From Doryteuthis pealeii (lineage: Eukaryota; Mollusca; Cephalopoda; Myopsida; Loliginidae): a stretch of DNA of 64,000 bases. How positions within the stretch are numbered: the first letter of the stretch is position 1; each line of letters begins with the position of its first letter. The position numbers and the translations under genes are program-made. Below are positions 22,250 through 30,850 of the stretch, piece after piece. The notes under the pieces are model-generated. The model was not told the origin of the DNA and made no database searches. It saw only the letters and a list, made by a program, of their open reading frames with translations. The stretch covers positions 14,176,993 through 14,240,992 of the forward strand of contig CM042145.1 of the NCBI GenBank assembly GCA_023376005.1. The letters are read 5' to 3'.

Positions 22250-22945
22250 TGGGGCGGAGACTTGTTGCCCCCCACCGAGATGTGTAACCCAGGGCCATGA
22301 TTTTGATTGGCCGTCCAATCAAATGCGACCGCGTGGGTGGGGTTTCGTACACCTCCTGATGTTTGCACTGTAGGGCCATTGGTCCGGCGTTTCGATTGGC
22401 TGGCCAATCAGAGCCCTGGATTCAGGGGTTTGGAATCCATAAAAGAGGACCCAAAAGGGTCCCAGGCAGATTGGAGAGCTGGTTCTTGACCAGATTGGAC
22501 AACTGCTTCCCTAGCAGATTGATAGCTCCATCTCATGGCCCTTGTCACCGTCTTTGCTTTGTCATCTTGTTACTCAAAGTCCTGAATTTGAATCAGAACC
22601 CAGCATATATCGCCAGTCAGTCCACAAAATACTGACTCAACTTCAACTCGATACCCCTTTGTGGTTGTACATGATTTTTAATCACTGTATGATTAATAAA
22701 GGTCTTTTATTGTTAAAAACGCGTTCGTGTTAATTGTGGAACAACCTTGGTGAATTTGGTCATTTTCAGGTACAGCCCGGAACAAGCACTTCAACTTTCC
22801 TGTGGGTCAAAGAACACCCATCGCGTTAGATTCGACGCCGCGAGAGCATAGTATTACATTTGGTCCCGTGACCAGATCATAGCATTACATTTTGCACCCC
22901 GACCAACATCGTAGTACATTTGGTGACTGACCAGCAAGCTCAGTA
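22250..22945 (+). promoter_or_regulatory. LTR-like block: CCAAT boxes, TATA box, poly(A) signal, PBS-like repeats
   Basis: Inverted CCAAT pairs occur at 22303-22320 (gattggccgtccaatc) and 22395-22412 (gattggctggccaatc). A TATA-like cataaaag sits at 22439, an AATAAA at 22695, and then a U5-like stretch. Three repeats at 22846-22940 follow. This order is that of a retroviral-type LTR, but a second copy was not found, so boundaries and family are unproven. Confidence 0.5.
22846..22940 (+). repeat. Three ~31-bp repeats, each PBS-like
   Basis: catagtattacatttggtcc, catagcattacattttgcac and cgtagtacatttggtgactg each read TACATTTGG or TACATTTTG then a C/G-rich stretch ending gacc. ACA-TT-TGG is the usual LTR end plus primer-binding-site start. 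Confidence 0.6.
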
Positions 22946-23805
22946 TTATTACACCGCGGTATCTGTTTTTTTGGTCTTTTCAAAGAAGGGTTTAAATATA
23001 TTTTCGCTTGCCGATTTTGGATCAACTTACACATTTTTTATTTTTAACTAGGAATGATATAGATTGGACAAAAAATGCGAATTCTGATTTTATTTGCAAC
23101 TTTATTTTTAATATTCGTGCGTGCTTCGATCCAATGCGCACAGACGAGTTTTTCTCATTTGGTTGAAAACCACGGTTCTGACAACATCCGGTTAGCTTGT
23201 GTATTGTGGTAGTTGGTGCGTATTTGAATTTGGTGAATTTTTTATGAATCGGGAGATATCTTTATTTGTGTATATGATAGCCGCAACAATCCCCCCCCCC
23301 CTCGAGGGACGGTATTTTATAAAAAATTGTATTTTTGGGGTTCAACAGTGGTGCCTTTTTGAAATTCACACAGTGAATTTAAGACGCCCTGTGATTGGTC
23401 GAATGGTTGTGAGGTCCCTGAGGAGGATGGGGAGGATACCTTGTGACCTGATTTCTTGGTTTGGAATTAGAAAAAGAAAGAAAGAAAGAAATCGGAAGTT
23501 AAAATCTTCCGATAAACTTGAGTCGGAATAGAATCAAAACAGATGGTGGCAATGATAAGGCTACACAAAGCGATTCAAAAACGTCTGTATCAAAAGTAAA
23601 ATTTCAAGTAGGTCAGAAGACCTTCCAGAAGCGAGGCTACTTAAATCGGCGGTGATCGAGACAGTTCTTTGATGTAACTAGACGAGGGCGCGGAACAAGA
23701 TAAGCATGGTCAACCGACTTCCCGGTTATCTTGGGCCCTTGGAAAAAATATTTTTATTATTTTTATTTTTCCACTTAGGAAAAAGATAACTTCTTTGTTT
23801 TATAA

Positions 23806-24821
23806 ATGGCCAGAAGAGATGAATTAGAAACAAAATCAAATTTATTTAAGACCACACATTTTGTTGGGAAACACTCAAGTAACCGGAAGAGATAGCACTT
23901 GGATTAGTGAGCGGAAGTGAATTCAATTGGCTGGTTAGAACTAAAGGAGGGCAGCACCCTTGATAAAGTGGGAGGTCCAGAGAGAGTTACTAATATCTTC
24001 ATGCCGACCGGAAATAAAAATGTTCCAGTTGAAAATATTATTTAACTGAAACGTTTTTGCTTGAGAATCAGAGATACAGCTGAGAAGCTAAATGAGGCCA
24101 AGGTGGGCTTGATTAGTTGACTGGGCTAGTGGAGAAGATTAACACAAATACTGAGAGCCGAGAGAAACTGACTTCAGCTAAGACCATTGAAAACTTAGTC
24201 AACTTTACAAACTGTTTTGCACAATACTTTGCAGAAGGCCAGAAGTTATTAATTACGGGTCCATCACTCCCACAGTCTTGAGAAATAATTGTTTGTATTC
24301 TTTTGTTATTTGAATATAAATGTTGTTGAGTTTGAAGAAGAAAAAGAGTCGTTTTTTATGTGACCACTAGGCCACTGTTAACCTTGGAAATCAGTTTCTA
24401 TAGCAGATTTCTAGTCGTTTGAGATCTGAACACAACGTGGGCATTCAGCTAGACTTTCAGCAAATATAGAGACCCTGCAATCCTTGGTTGATGCAGAAAA
24501 TCCGATCTTGATGGCCAATTTCGGAAATTCTGTGAACCCTTTAGCTCAGTAGCGATCGACGAGTTATAACCTGGTATGGAACAATTTTTTATAGACAGGT
24601 TTTCGTCGGGCTAGGGCCTAAAGCTCTATTTTCAAAAGCTGTTAGACAGCTTTAGACTGCTATGTCTGAACTAACTTTTTCTTTCCTTTCTTCCAATGAA
24701 GAATTCCATTTTTAAAAAAAGACTGACTTTAGGGTGTGACCGTCCTTTCGGGAAAAGTTTCCAATATATCAAGAAAGGCTTCTCTGAAGAAGAAGTGAAA
24801 AAGATGGGACTCGTTCACTGA
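23806..24821 (+). pseudogene. Degenerate coding region of unknown family
   Basis: Successive open pieces on the plus strand in shifting frames look like protein, not noise. 23806-23895 is an ATG frame beginning MARRDELETKSNLFK. 23912-24045 contains LKEGSTLDKVGGPERVTNIF. About 24115-24283 contains INTNTESREKLTSAKTIENL and FTNCFAQYFAEGQKLLITG. About 24560-24650 contains FYRQVFVGLGPKALFSKAVR, and 24750-24821 ends SFQYIKKGFSEEEVKKMG LVH, stop. Codon use is less AT-biased than the flanks. I do not recognise the protein; RT, integrase and DDE motifs are absent. It sits downstream of the LTR-like block and may belong to the same element. Confidence 0.45.
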
Positions 24822-24849
24822 AAATTTGCATTAAAAATAATTACTAATA

Positions 24850-24957
24850 TCCCCACTTCATACACATATGCCTGTGCACACACATACACGTATATTATTA
24901 CTGTACGCTATTCATTTTCCTGAGATTAGTACATTATTCTATGTACTATACCAGTAT
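24850..24957 (+). mobile_element. LINE 3' UTR fragment
   Basis: cacatacacgtatattatta and ctgtacgctattcattttcctg match the 3' UTR of the LINE at 9953-10255 and 52555-52735. It ends where the TIR element starts. Confidence 0.65.
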
Positions 24958-25560
24958 CAGTAGATAAGTCTGGACACAATGCCATAAAGTTTTCAAATAT
25001 GGTCTTTTTTGTAAAAATATCTGAGGTAGTGGTTATCGTCCTTGTTCTACGAGCCTCGCTATCAACAACCAATCACAGGCCAACATTATTTGGTGGCAAA
25101 GCCAAAGAGGCAAATTCTTCCTCTTTCTGATCCTACAGCTCCAGGAGTCGGACGACAAAAAAGGGCGTCTCTTATATCCAGCAGAGCGAGCAGATAAAGC
25201 GTAGCAAGGGGCTCCGATAACTCACCCTACCTCAGGATTTCAGCTAAGTGGACTATTATTCTATATAACATTCCCGCTGACAAACCAAAGTTTGCAACAA
25301 TTTGTTATGTATATCCGAATACATGTCTATTCCAATTCTAAGTTTGTGTTTGTTTTATTTTTAATTCTAACTTGTCTGTCACCACTCATAGTTTGAATCA
25401 CCACATTTTGCTGGGCCCCATATATTATTTTCCGCAGTAAACAGGTGAACTTTCAGTTTGAATGAAGAAAACTCTAAACACAATATAAATGTACAAACAT
25501 ATATTTAACAAATTCAAAGGATTGTTAACTTAATGGCATTGTATCCAGATTTATCTACTG
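24958..25560 (+). mobile_element. TIR element with ~30-bp ends, containing another repeat
   Basis: Left end CAGTAGATAAGTCTGGACAC aatgcc, right end the inverse (ggcattgtatccagatttat ctactg), with two mismatches over about 28 bp. The interior 25018-25440 is the repeat also found alone at 5326-5760. No coding capacity. Confidence 0.7.
25018..25440 (+). mobile_element. Second copy of the 5326-5760 repeat, nested
   Basis: ctgaggtagtggttatcgtc, accaatcacaggcc, aggcgtctcttatat and aactcaccctacctcagga correspond in order to the 5326 copy. Confidence 0.7.
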
Positions 25561-25954
25561 ACGACCATCTTGGTACTGGGAATGACTTGAGAAACGTTTT
25601 GATGGATGTATGGTCAGCACTACAAGTGAAGTAAAATCGAAAAGAGTCAAAATGGGTGTCAATCTACAGTAATGCTTTGATTGGCTCCTTGACTTCCAAG
25701 GGCAGATAATTAATCATATATTTTTCCCAATACTTCTTTGTATAAACCTTTGTTTTATTCACAACTTTTCATCAATGAAGTGTTAATTTGATTATGTAAG
25801 ATTTGAATCAACTGACCAGATGACACATCAGTACACAGAATGAGAATAGAAATTCTGCTCAGTCAGTGTACAAGATCTCAATAATGAATTGTTAAATCGA
25901 TTATATGATATGATATTATCAAATTAGAGTGAAAAGCCAAGATAACATTCTACA

Positions 25955-26172
25955 TGGTCACCTAACTCCCCAGATTGCAATCCCTGTGTTTATCATGTGT
26001 AGGGTGTGGACAAACAAAATTCTGTGCCACATCAAAAATGAACTGAAAGTAAGGATAATGGCAGCATTTACAAATTTAACAAAGAGACCATCGGAAAGGC
26101 TTGCAGGGGATTCCAAAGTTCTCTGGAGGCCATGGCTGAAGGCAATCGCGATTTCTTTGAATATTTTTAATC
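25955..26172 (+). pseudogene. Mariner-superfamily transposase C-terminus, broken
   Basis: Pieces in three frames: WSPNSPDCNP (the W-P-x-x-S-P-D-L-N-P block around the third catalytic aspartate), KNELKVRIMAAFTNL, and KETIGKACRGFQSSLEAMAE then GNRDFFE. This is the usual end of a mariner-like transposase. At least two frameshifts and one stop. Confidence 0.75.
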
Positions 26173-26280
26173 TATAGTATTTTAACATATTTTCATATAA
26201 TTTTGGTAAATATATCTAATAAAGTGAGATGTCATTGCTATTTTCATTTTTGTGTAATTTAGAGAACAATTTATCCATCG

Positions 26281-26281
26281 C

Positions 26282-26326
<45 letters not shown>
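26281..26326 (+). repeat. (TA)n microsatellite
   Basis: Uninterrupted TA dinucleotides. Confidence 0.95.
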
Positions 26327-26445
26327 TTCCATGTGTGGTTTAACCAAGCTATGCAAGTAGACATAAGGAGAGCTCAATGTACCTAATACCAGTGATATAT
26401 TTAGTAAATGAAGAAAAACTCTAAACTTGCTTCATAATTTATTTC

Positions 26446-26524
26446 AACCGTATTAATACGGCATCTTCAGGTAATCACAAGTCATGTTCTTGTGATTACC
26501 TGAAGATGCCGTATTAATACGGTT
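26446..26524 (+). repeat. Perfect hairpin, 36-bp arms, 7-base loop
   Basis: Left arm 26446-26481, right arm 26489-26524, no mismatch. It begins aaccgtattaatacggcatc; loop tcatgtt. Imperfect arms continue outward: tagtaaatgaagaaaaact at 26402 and its inverse at about 26530. Confidence 0.95.
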
Positions 26525-26940
26525 GACAAGTTTTTCTTCATTTACTAATATATATATACATATATGTATAGATAAAAGGGTATGAAAACACACAATACTG
26601 TTAAAATGAAAATATTTTATAGTATGTTCATAGCTAATATTGAACAATATTTCGATTTATAAAAAATCATCATCAGAGCTTGTTTTTAATCTGGACTCAT
26701 CGAGAGAGAAGCAGAAAATAACTTAAATTCAAACCGCAAGGATTGTTGTTCCAAAAAGCGTGTAAGCTATGCGATCGCTTCATCATTTGCACATCCACTG
26801 CACGTTTCCCACCAACATCATGATTGTATATCTTCAGTGTAACAGTTTTTGAAAGAAAAAGACATTTCAAATTCAAAAATAGAAAAATTCTCTTTTTCAA
26901 AAAAGAAGAGTTTAAACCGTTCATGGTCAGTTAGTAACGG

Positions 26941-26971
<31 letters not shown>

Positions 26972-26978
<7 letters not shown>

Positions 26979-27177
26979 TTAATAGTTAAAAGCATATATA
27001 TATATATATATAATAAGTCATCCACAGACACGTGTTTCATGCCTCTTCAGTGTGGCAAGACAAAATTATCTTTGGCTAGGGTCGAACTCAGACTGACCAT
27101 TTGGCAGCCTGATATCTAATCCCCTCGGCCAATGACAACTGTAACGGGACTGATGCTTTTAAACTATTAAGTACATA
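26972..27177 (-). mobile_element. SINE-D-like tRNA head enclosed by inverted ends
   Basis: tatgtacttaatagttaaaa at the left pairs with ttttaaactattaagtacat at the right. Inside, the minus strand reads ttggccgaggggattagata then gagttcgaccctagcc, Leu/Ser-type tRNA A and B boxes. A truncated second copy lies at 27313-27400. Confidence 0.55.
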
Positions 27178-27312
27178 AGTTGGTTTATGTATTTTATGGT
27201 CACTGAGAGATCAAATTTCCGGGGAAACGATCATTGCTTATATGCTTAGTTGTCAGAGTTAATTTAAATTACCAATTAGAGAGCTCATACCAAATTTATG
27301 GGAGCATACATT

Positions 27313-27400
27313 AATAAGTCATCCATAGACATGTGTTTCAGCGTTTCACGCCTCTTCAGTGTGGCTAGACACAACTATCTTTGGCTAGGGTCAAACTCAC
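27313..27400 (-). mobile_element. SINE-D-like fragment, copy 2
   Basis: aataagtcatccatagacat, cgcctcttcagtgtgg and atctttggctagggtcaaac repeat the 27010-27100 sequence; the A-box half is missing. Confidence 0.6.
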
Positions 27401-27415
27401 CGGTTGATATATATA

Positions 27416-27455
<40 letters not shown>

Positions 27456-27615
27456 GTTATAAAAAACAAATGTACTGGGTTTTTTGAAGCATGAAGAATA
27501 GTAAAACTAAGAATTGAAATAGGCTTATATTCAAGAAATACAAATTGGTTTAACCGCTTTGTTTGGATTGATAGTATAAATGATATTGGACTTAGGAGAT
27601 TTATATAGTAATTGT

Positions 27616-27865
27616 GGACCATATGACCTTTAGGCACCCCTTTTTGATCTCAATTAAGAAAGGACATGTTTTTCATTTACACAGTCAATATCCGGTTGTT
27701 TTAACAGACGATTTTTAGATTTTTTTTCTTAATTGTAAAACTAACCCCTAACCTCTAACCCCTAACCCTAACCCCTAACAAACAACCGGATATTGACGGT
27801 GTAAATGAAAAACATGTCCTTTCTTAACCGAGATCAAAAAGGGGTGCCTAAAGGTAATATGGTCC
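27616..27865 (+). mobile_element. hAT-like MITE family B, copy 2, perfect 8-bp target duplication
   Basis: Starts GGACCATATGACCTTTAGGC and ends gcctaaaggtaatatggtcc. Flanked by gtaattgt at 27608-27615 and 27866-27873. The core at 27741-27779 is five to six CCCTAA/CCCCTAA units, abutting the right arm. Confidence 0.93.
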
Positions 27866-28090
27866 GTAATTGTTAGTCATAGACTTCCGTTTAGAAAGTA
27901 TGGTAGCTAATTTGGACTTGATGTAAAAAAAAATTTTTTGAAGTTAATTGATTTTTATTAGAAAATTATTTGGAAAAGTATTTATTTGTGAGGACTAATA
28001 AGTGATTTTGTAATATATTAATTAAACAGAGTTTTTGGTGGTATCTAAAGAAATTGGATAATTCTTAAATTGTGACAAGTCAAAGTGTGA

Positions 28091-28166
28091 CAATTGTTGT
28101 TGTTGTTTAATTAATTAATTAATTGATTAATTAACAACAACAACAACAACAATAATAATAATAATA

Positions 28167-28204
<38 letters not shown>

Positions 28205-28290
28205 TAAAAAAAACAAAAGTGAATAAATGAATAAATAAATAAACAAATAATAATAAATAAAAAAATTAAAAAAAAAATTTTTTTGATTAC
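28091..28290 (+). repeat. (TTG)n/(CAA)n hairpin and (AAT)n microsatellite
   Basis: ttgttgttgtttaattaatt folds on aattaacaacaacaacaac, followed by AAT and AAAT runs. Frames on either strand here are composition artefacts. Confidence 0.9.
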
Positions 28291-28378
28291 ATTCATTTAA
28301 CAACTCTTCATATGAATTAGGAAAAATTATATATCACATATACGGAATATAAAATTAGAACGTATTTTTTTTACGTTT

Positions 28379-28437
28379 ATCGAATTCTAAGTACATTATC
28401 GAATTCTAAGTACATTATCGAATTCTAAGTACATTAT
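28379..28437 (+). repeat. 19-bp direct repeat, three copies
   Basis: atcgaattctaagtacatt repeated three times without a mismatch. Confidence 0.95.
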
Positions 28438-28499
28438 CAACAAATCAAGGGAGGACGTGAACTTTTTATGTAATTTGTTTAATATCAATTAGCATATTA

Positions 28500-28640
28500 G
28501 AGTAATCTCCCTTGTTATGAGCGCTGTGTCATTGCGTTTTCGGATCGTCGCCGTAGAGAAGCGTTTTCGTACCTGTCATTTCACGAAACCCTTTTTTTGC
28601 ACATTCGGATCTACTGCAAATTAGAATGGAATCTGTGAGT
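28500..28640. promoter_or_regulatory. CpG-dense patch, possible promoter and first exon
   Basis: About ten CpG in 110 bases, in surroundings nearly free of CpG. On the plus strand an ATG at 28627 is followed after three codons (M-E-S) by the strong donor GTGAGT. On the minus strand ATGACAG is followed by GTACGA at 28571. Either could be a short first exon. The B3GNTL1 exon at 15313 needs a phase-0 partner, which the minus candidate does not provide directly. Confidence 0.35.
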
Positions 28641-28649
28641 AACAAAATT

Positions 28650-29230
28650 ATTGTTGCAAGTTTTATTACATTGCTTTTTCTTTATAAATATTTATTTGTA
28701 TTTTCGCTTCATGTAACTTTCTTGTCTTTTTTTGCCGGTCTTTTTTTTTTTTTTTTTTTACAGCTTTTCAAACCAGGATCTGATTTTAAAATGTAACAGC
28801 GGGGATTGTTTTATTAAATTAAAGAAACAATGTATTTTCTCTTTTCTTTCTTTTTTTTTTTTTTACAAATTTTTAATATTACACGTGTTGGTCAGTTACT
28901 TTAAAGAAAAAATGATTTTTTTTTTTTTTTTTTTTTTTTTGTTTACGCTTCTTTCAGAAATGTTGATTTAATTATTTTAAAAAAAATCCTTTTTTTCTAG
29001 TTTTATTTAATAAATACAGCATGTCAATTTGCAAACAATAAGACGTACGTTAAGGTAATTTGATTGCTTTTTAAAGATATAATCTTATTTTCTGTCATTG
29101 ATATGGTCATAGGGCCATAACTTTAAATAAGTACCAAATAATTCTGAGGATATTTCTGCGGTAATGCACACACATTTTAAAAGAAGGTAATACTTCTTAT
29201 ATGCACCATTCAGGTAAGAGAAATTTTCAA
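28650..29230. other. T-rich sequence, no gene
   Basis: Poly(T) tracts at 28741, 28851 and 28918; nothing else seen. Confidence 0.5.
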
Positions 29231-29232
29231 TC

Positions 29233-29478
29233 ACTCCCAGTAGGCAGAGCATCCGCCTAGGAATTGCAAGATTCCAGGTTCGATACCGACCCTTGCCAAC
29301 TTAGCGCATGAGTAGCACAGCTTTGATCTGTGCAGTAGAGTGGTGAGCTGATGGCAAGGGTGGCGCTCCACCTTACGCAAAAACAATCTCCCTGGTCTAG
29401 TGCTAGTGAAAAGTAAATAGGCTCCCTCGCAGTTCGGCTGATGCCGACAACAGGCCACTTTGCCCACTTTACTATTCA
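29233..29478 (+). mobile_element. SINE-C, tRNA-derived
   Basis: Opens cagtaggcagagcatccgcc (A box) with B box aggttcgataccga 30 bases later, then a body shared with the inverted copy at 34940-35183 (gagtagcacagctttgatct, ctccctggtctagtgctag). Confidence 0.85.
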
Positions 29479-30576
29479 AATTTATAAACCATGTCTTTAA
29501 CTCTGTTCAATTAATTCACACACCCGTTTTAGTCTTTCTCCGCAACCACTAAGAAGATGGTGACTTACAGTTGATTGATGATATAAAAATTTTGGGACTA
29601 AAACGTAACTGTTCAAAAAAAAAAAAAAAAAAAAAAAAAGAATTGAAGATGAAGATAATGGCTAAAACTTATTCTTATCTGGATGATGAATGTAAATATT
29701 ATATATTATAATTAATATATATTAATAATTTCCCCAGCGAGATATTCTTGACAAGTATAATTTAATTAATTAATCTAACCGGCTCTGAACCGATAATTTC
29801 AATCCCAAATCGTTCTTAAATAAATAAGTCTCCAATCGATACGTTCTTTTATTTTTCACGATAGTTAATCGGTACCTTTTTAAAACTTTTTATTACTATT
29901 TAATCATAAAGCCGATAAAAATCTCTAATGCCTTAAGTTATTCAAGGTAGGTTCATATGTACTAAAGTTACTAAAATTAAAAGTACATATTTAAACATTA
30001 AACAACCTGTAATTTTATAATCCCCCCAAGACTCCCCTCAATCATACTCAGTCTTCTTACTTTTGTTGTGAATAAATTTCAATAGAATAAAGAAGCACTT
30101 CGCTGCGAAAAAAAACAAACAAAAAAGCTTTTTCGAAATTAGAATAATATCACTATCACTTTCATTATTTTTTTTCTTCTTCTACACAGACTTGACAATT
30201 GGTATTATTTGCTAACAACGCGTACAGACTTTTTTCTTTTCTTATTTTATTTTTATAAAGCCTCTTATTCAACAAGACTGGTCTGTGAAATTAATTATAT
30301 AAAACAAAGTTGCTTAAACCTATTTTTCGTATTTTTTACTTGAAAAATTTTTGCTAAAGAAAGTTGGGTACTTTTAAAGTGACCCATAAGGAATGTGGTG
30401 ACGTATGTATGACGTCTTCCTTTTTTTTACAATATCTCAATAATAAACTTTTTTTAATCCTAATTTAAAAATAAAAGTAATTCTTTTAGTATAAAATTGA
30501 AAATTATACCCCCCTTTTTTTTTTATTCCAGTGAGAATATACAATTTAATTATCGACTACTGTTTTGAAAATATAT

Positions 30577-30650
30577 TACTCCACATTCTCTTTATGTCAT
30601 AAGAGGATGTGGAGTAATACAACATAACCCTCGGGGTTAGTATGTTGTTA
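30577..30650 (+). repeat. Two adjacent hairpins
   Basis: attactccacattctcttta pairs with taagaggatgtggagtaat, then acaacataaccc pairs with ggggttagtatgttgt. Confidence 0.7.
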
Positions 30651-30655
30651 CACAC

Positions 30656-30722
30656 GTGTAATGCTTAGCAAGCTAGTTTAGCAGACCATTGATAGTGAGT
30701 TCGATTCTCACTGGATGCCCCT
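30656..30722 (+). repeat. tRNA-like remnant 1
   Basis: A T-arm gtgagttcgattctcac and 3' end ggatgcccc are clear, with an A-box-like tgcttagcaagctagttta before. The 5' acceptor strand does not pair, so not a functional tRNA. Confidence 0.45.
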
Positions 30723-30778
30723 ACATCTTAACCGTGTGTCACAATCAAGCTAAACTTACAAAATAACTATTGTTCTTG

Positions 30779-30850
30779 GTGGGCACCCCGCGTATTCTAA
30801 TGGTTTCTAGTATTTAGCTGACCATTGTTCGGTTCTCACTGGGCGCTCCA
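30779..30850 (+). repeat. tRNA-like remnant 2
   Basis: ctaatggtttctagtattta (A-box-like) and ttgttcggttctcactgggc (B-box-like); second, more decayed copy of the same head. Confidence 0.4.

Larger units (their letters stand above)
26941..27455 (+). repeat. TA and GA microsatellites around tRNA-like repeats
   Basis: TA runs at 26944-26974, 26995-27011 and 27407-27430, then (GA)n at 27431-27452. Confidence 0.85.

Noticed and set aside
28111..28296. Minus-strand I/L-rich frame
   Set aside because: Translation of an AAT microsatellite.
30656..30722. Functional tRNA gene
   Set aside because: Only the T-arm pairs; the 5' acceptor strand and D-arm do not fit, and a second decayed copy lies nearby, as for repeat-derived heads.
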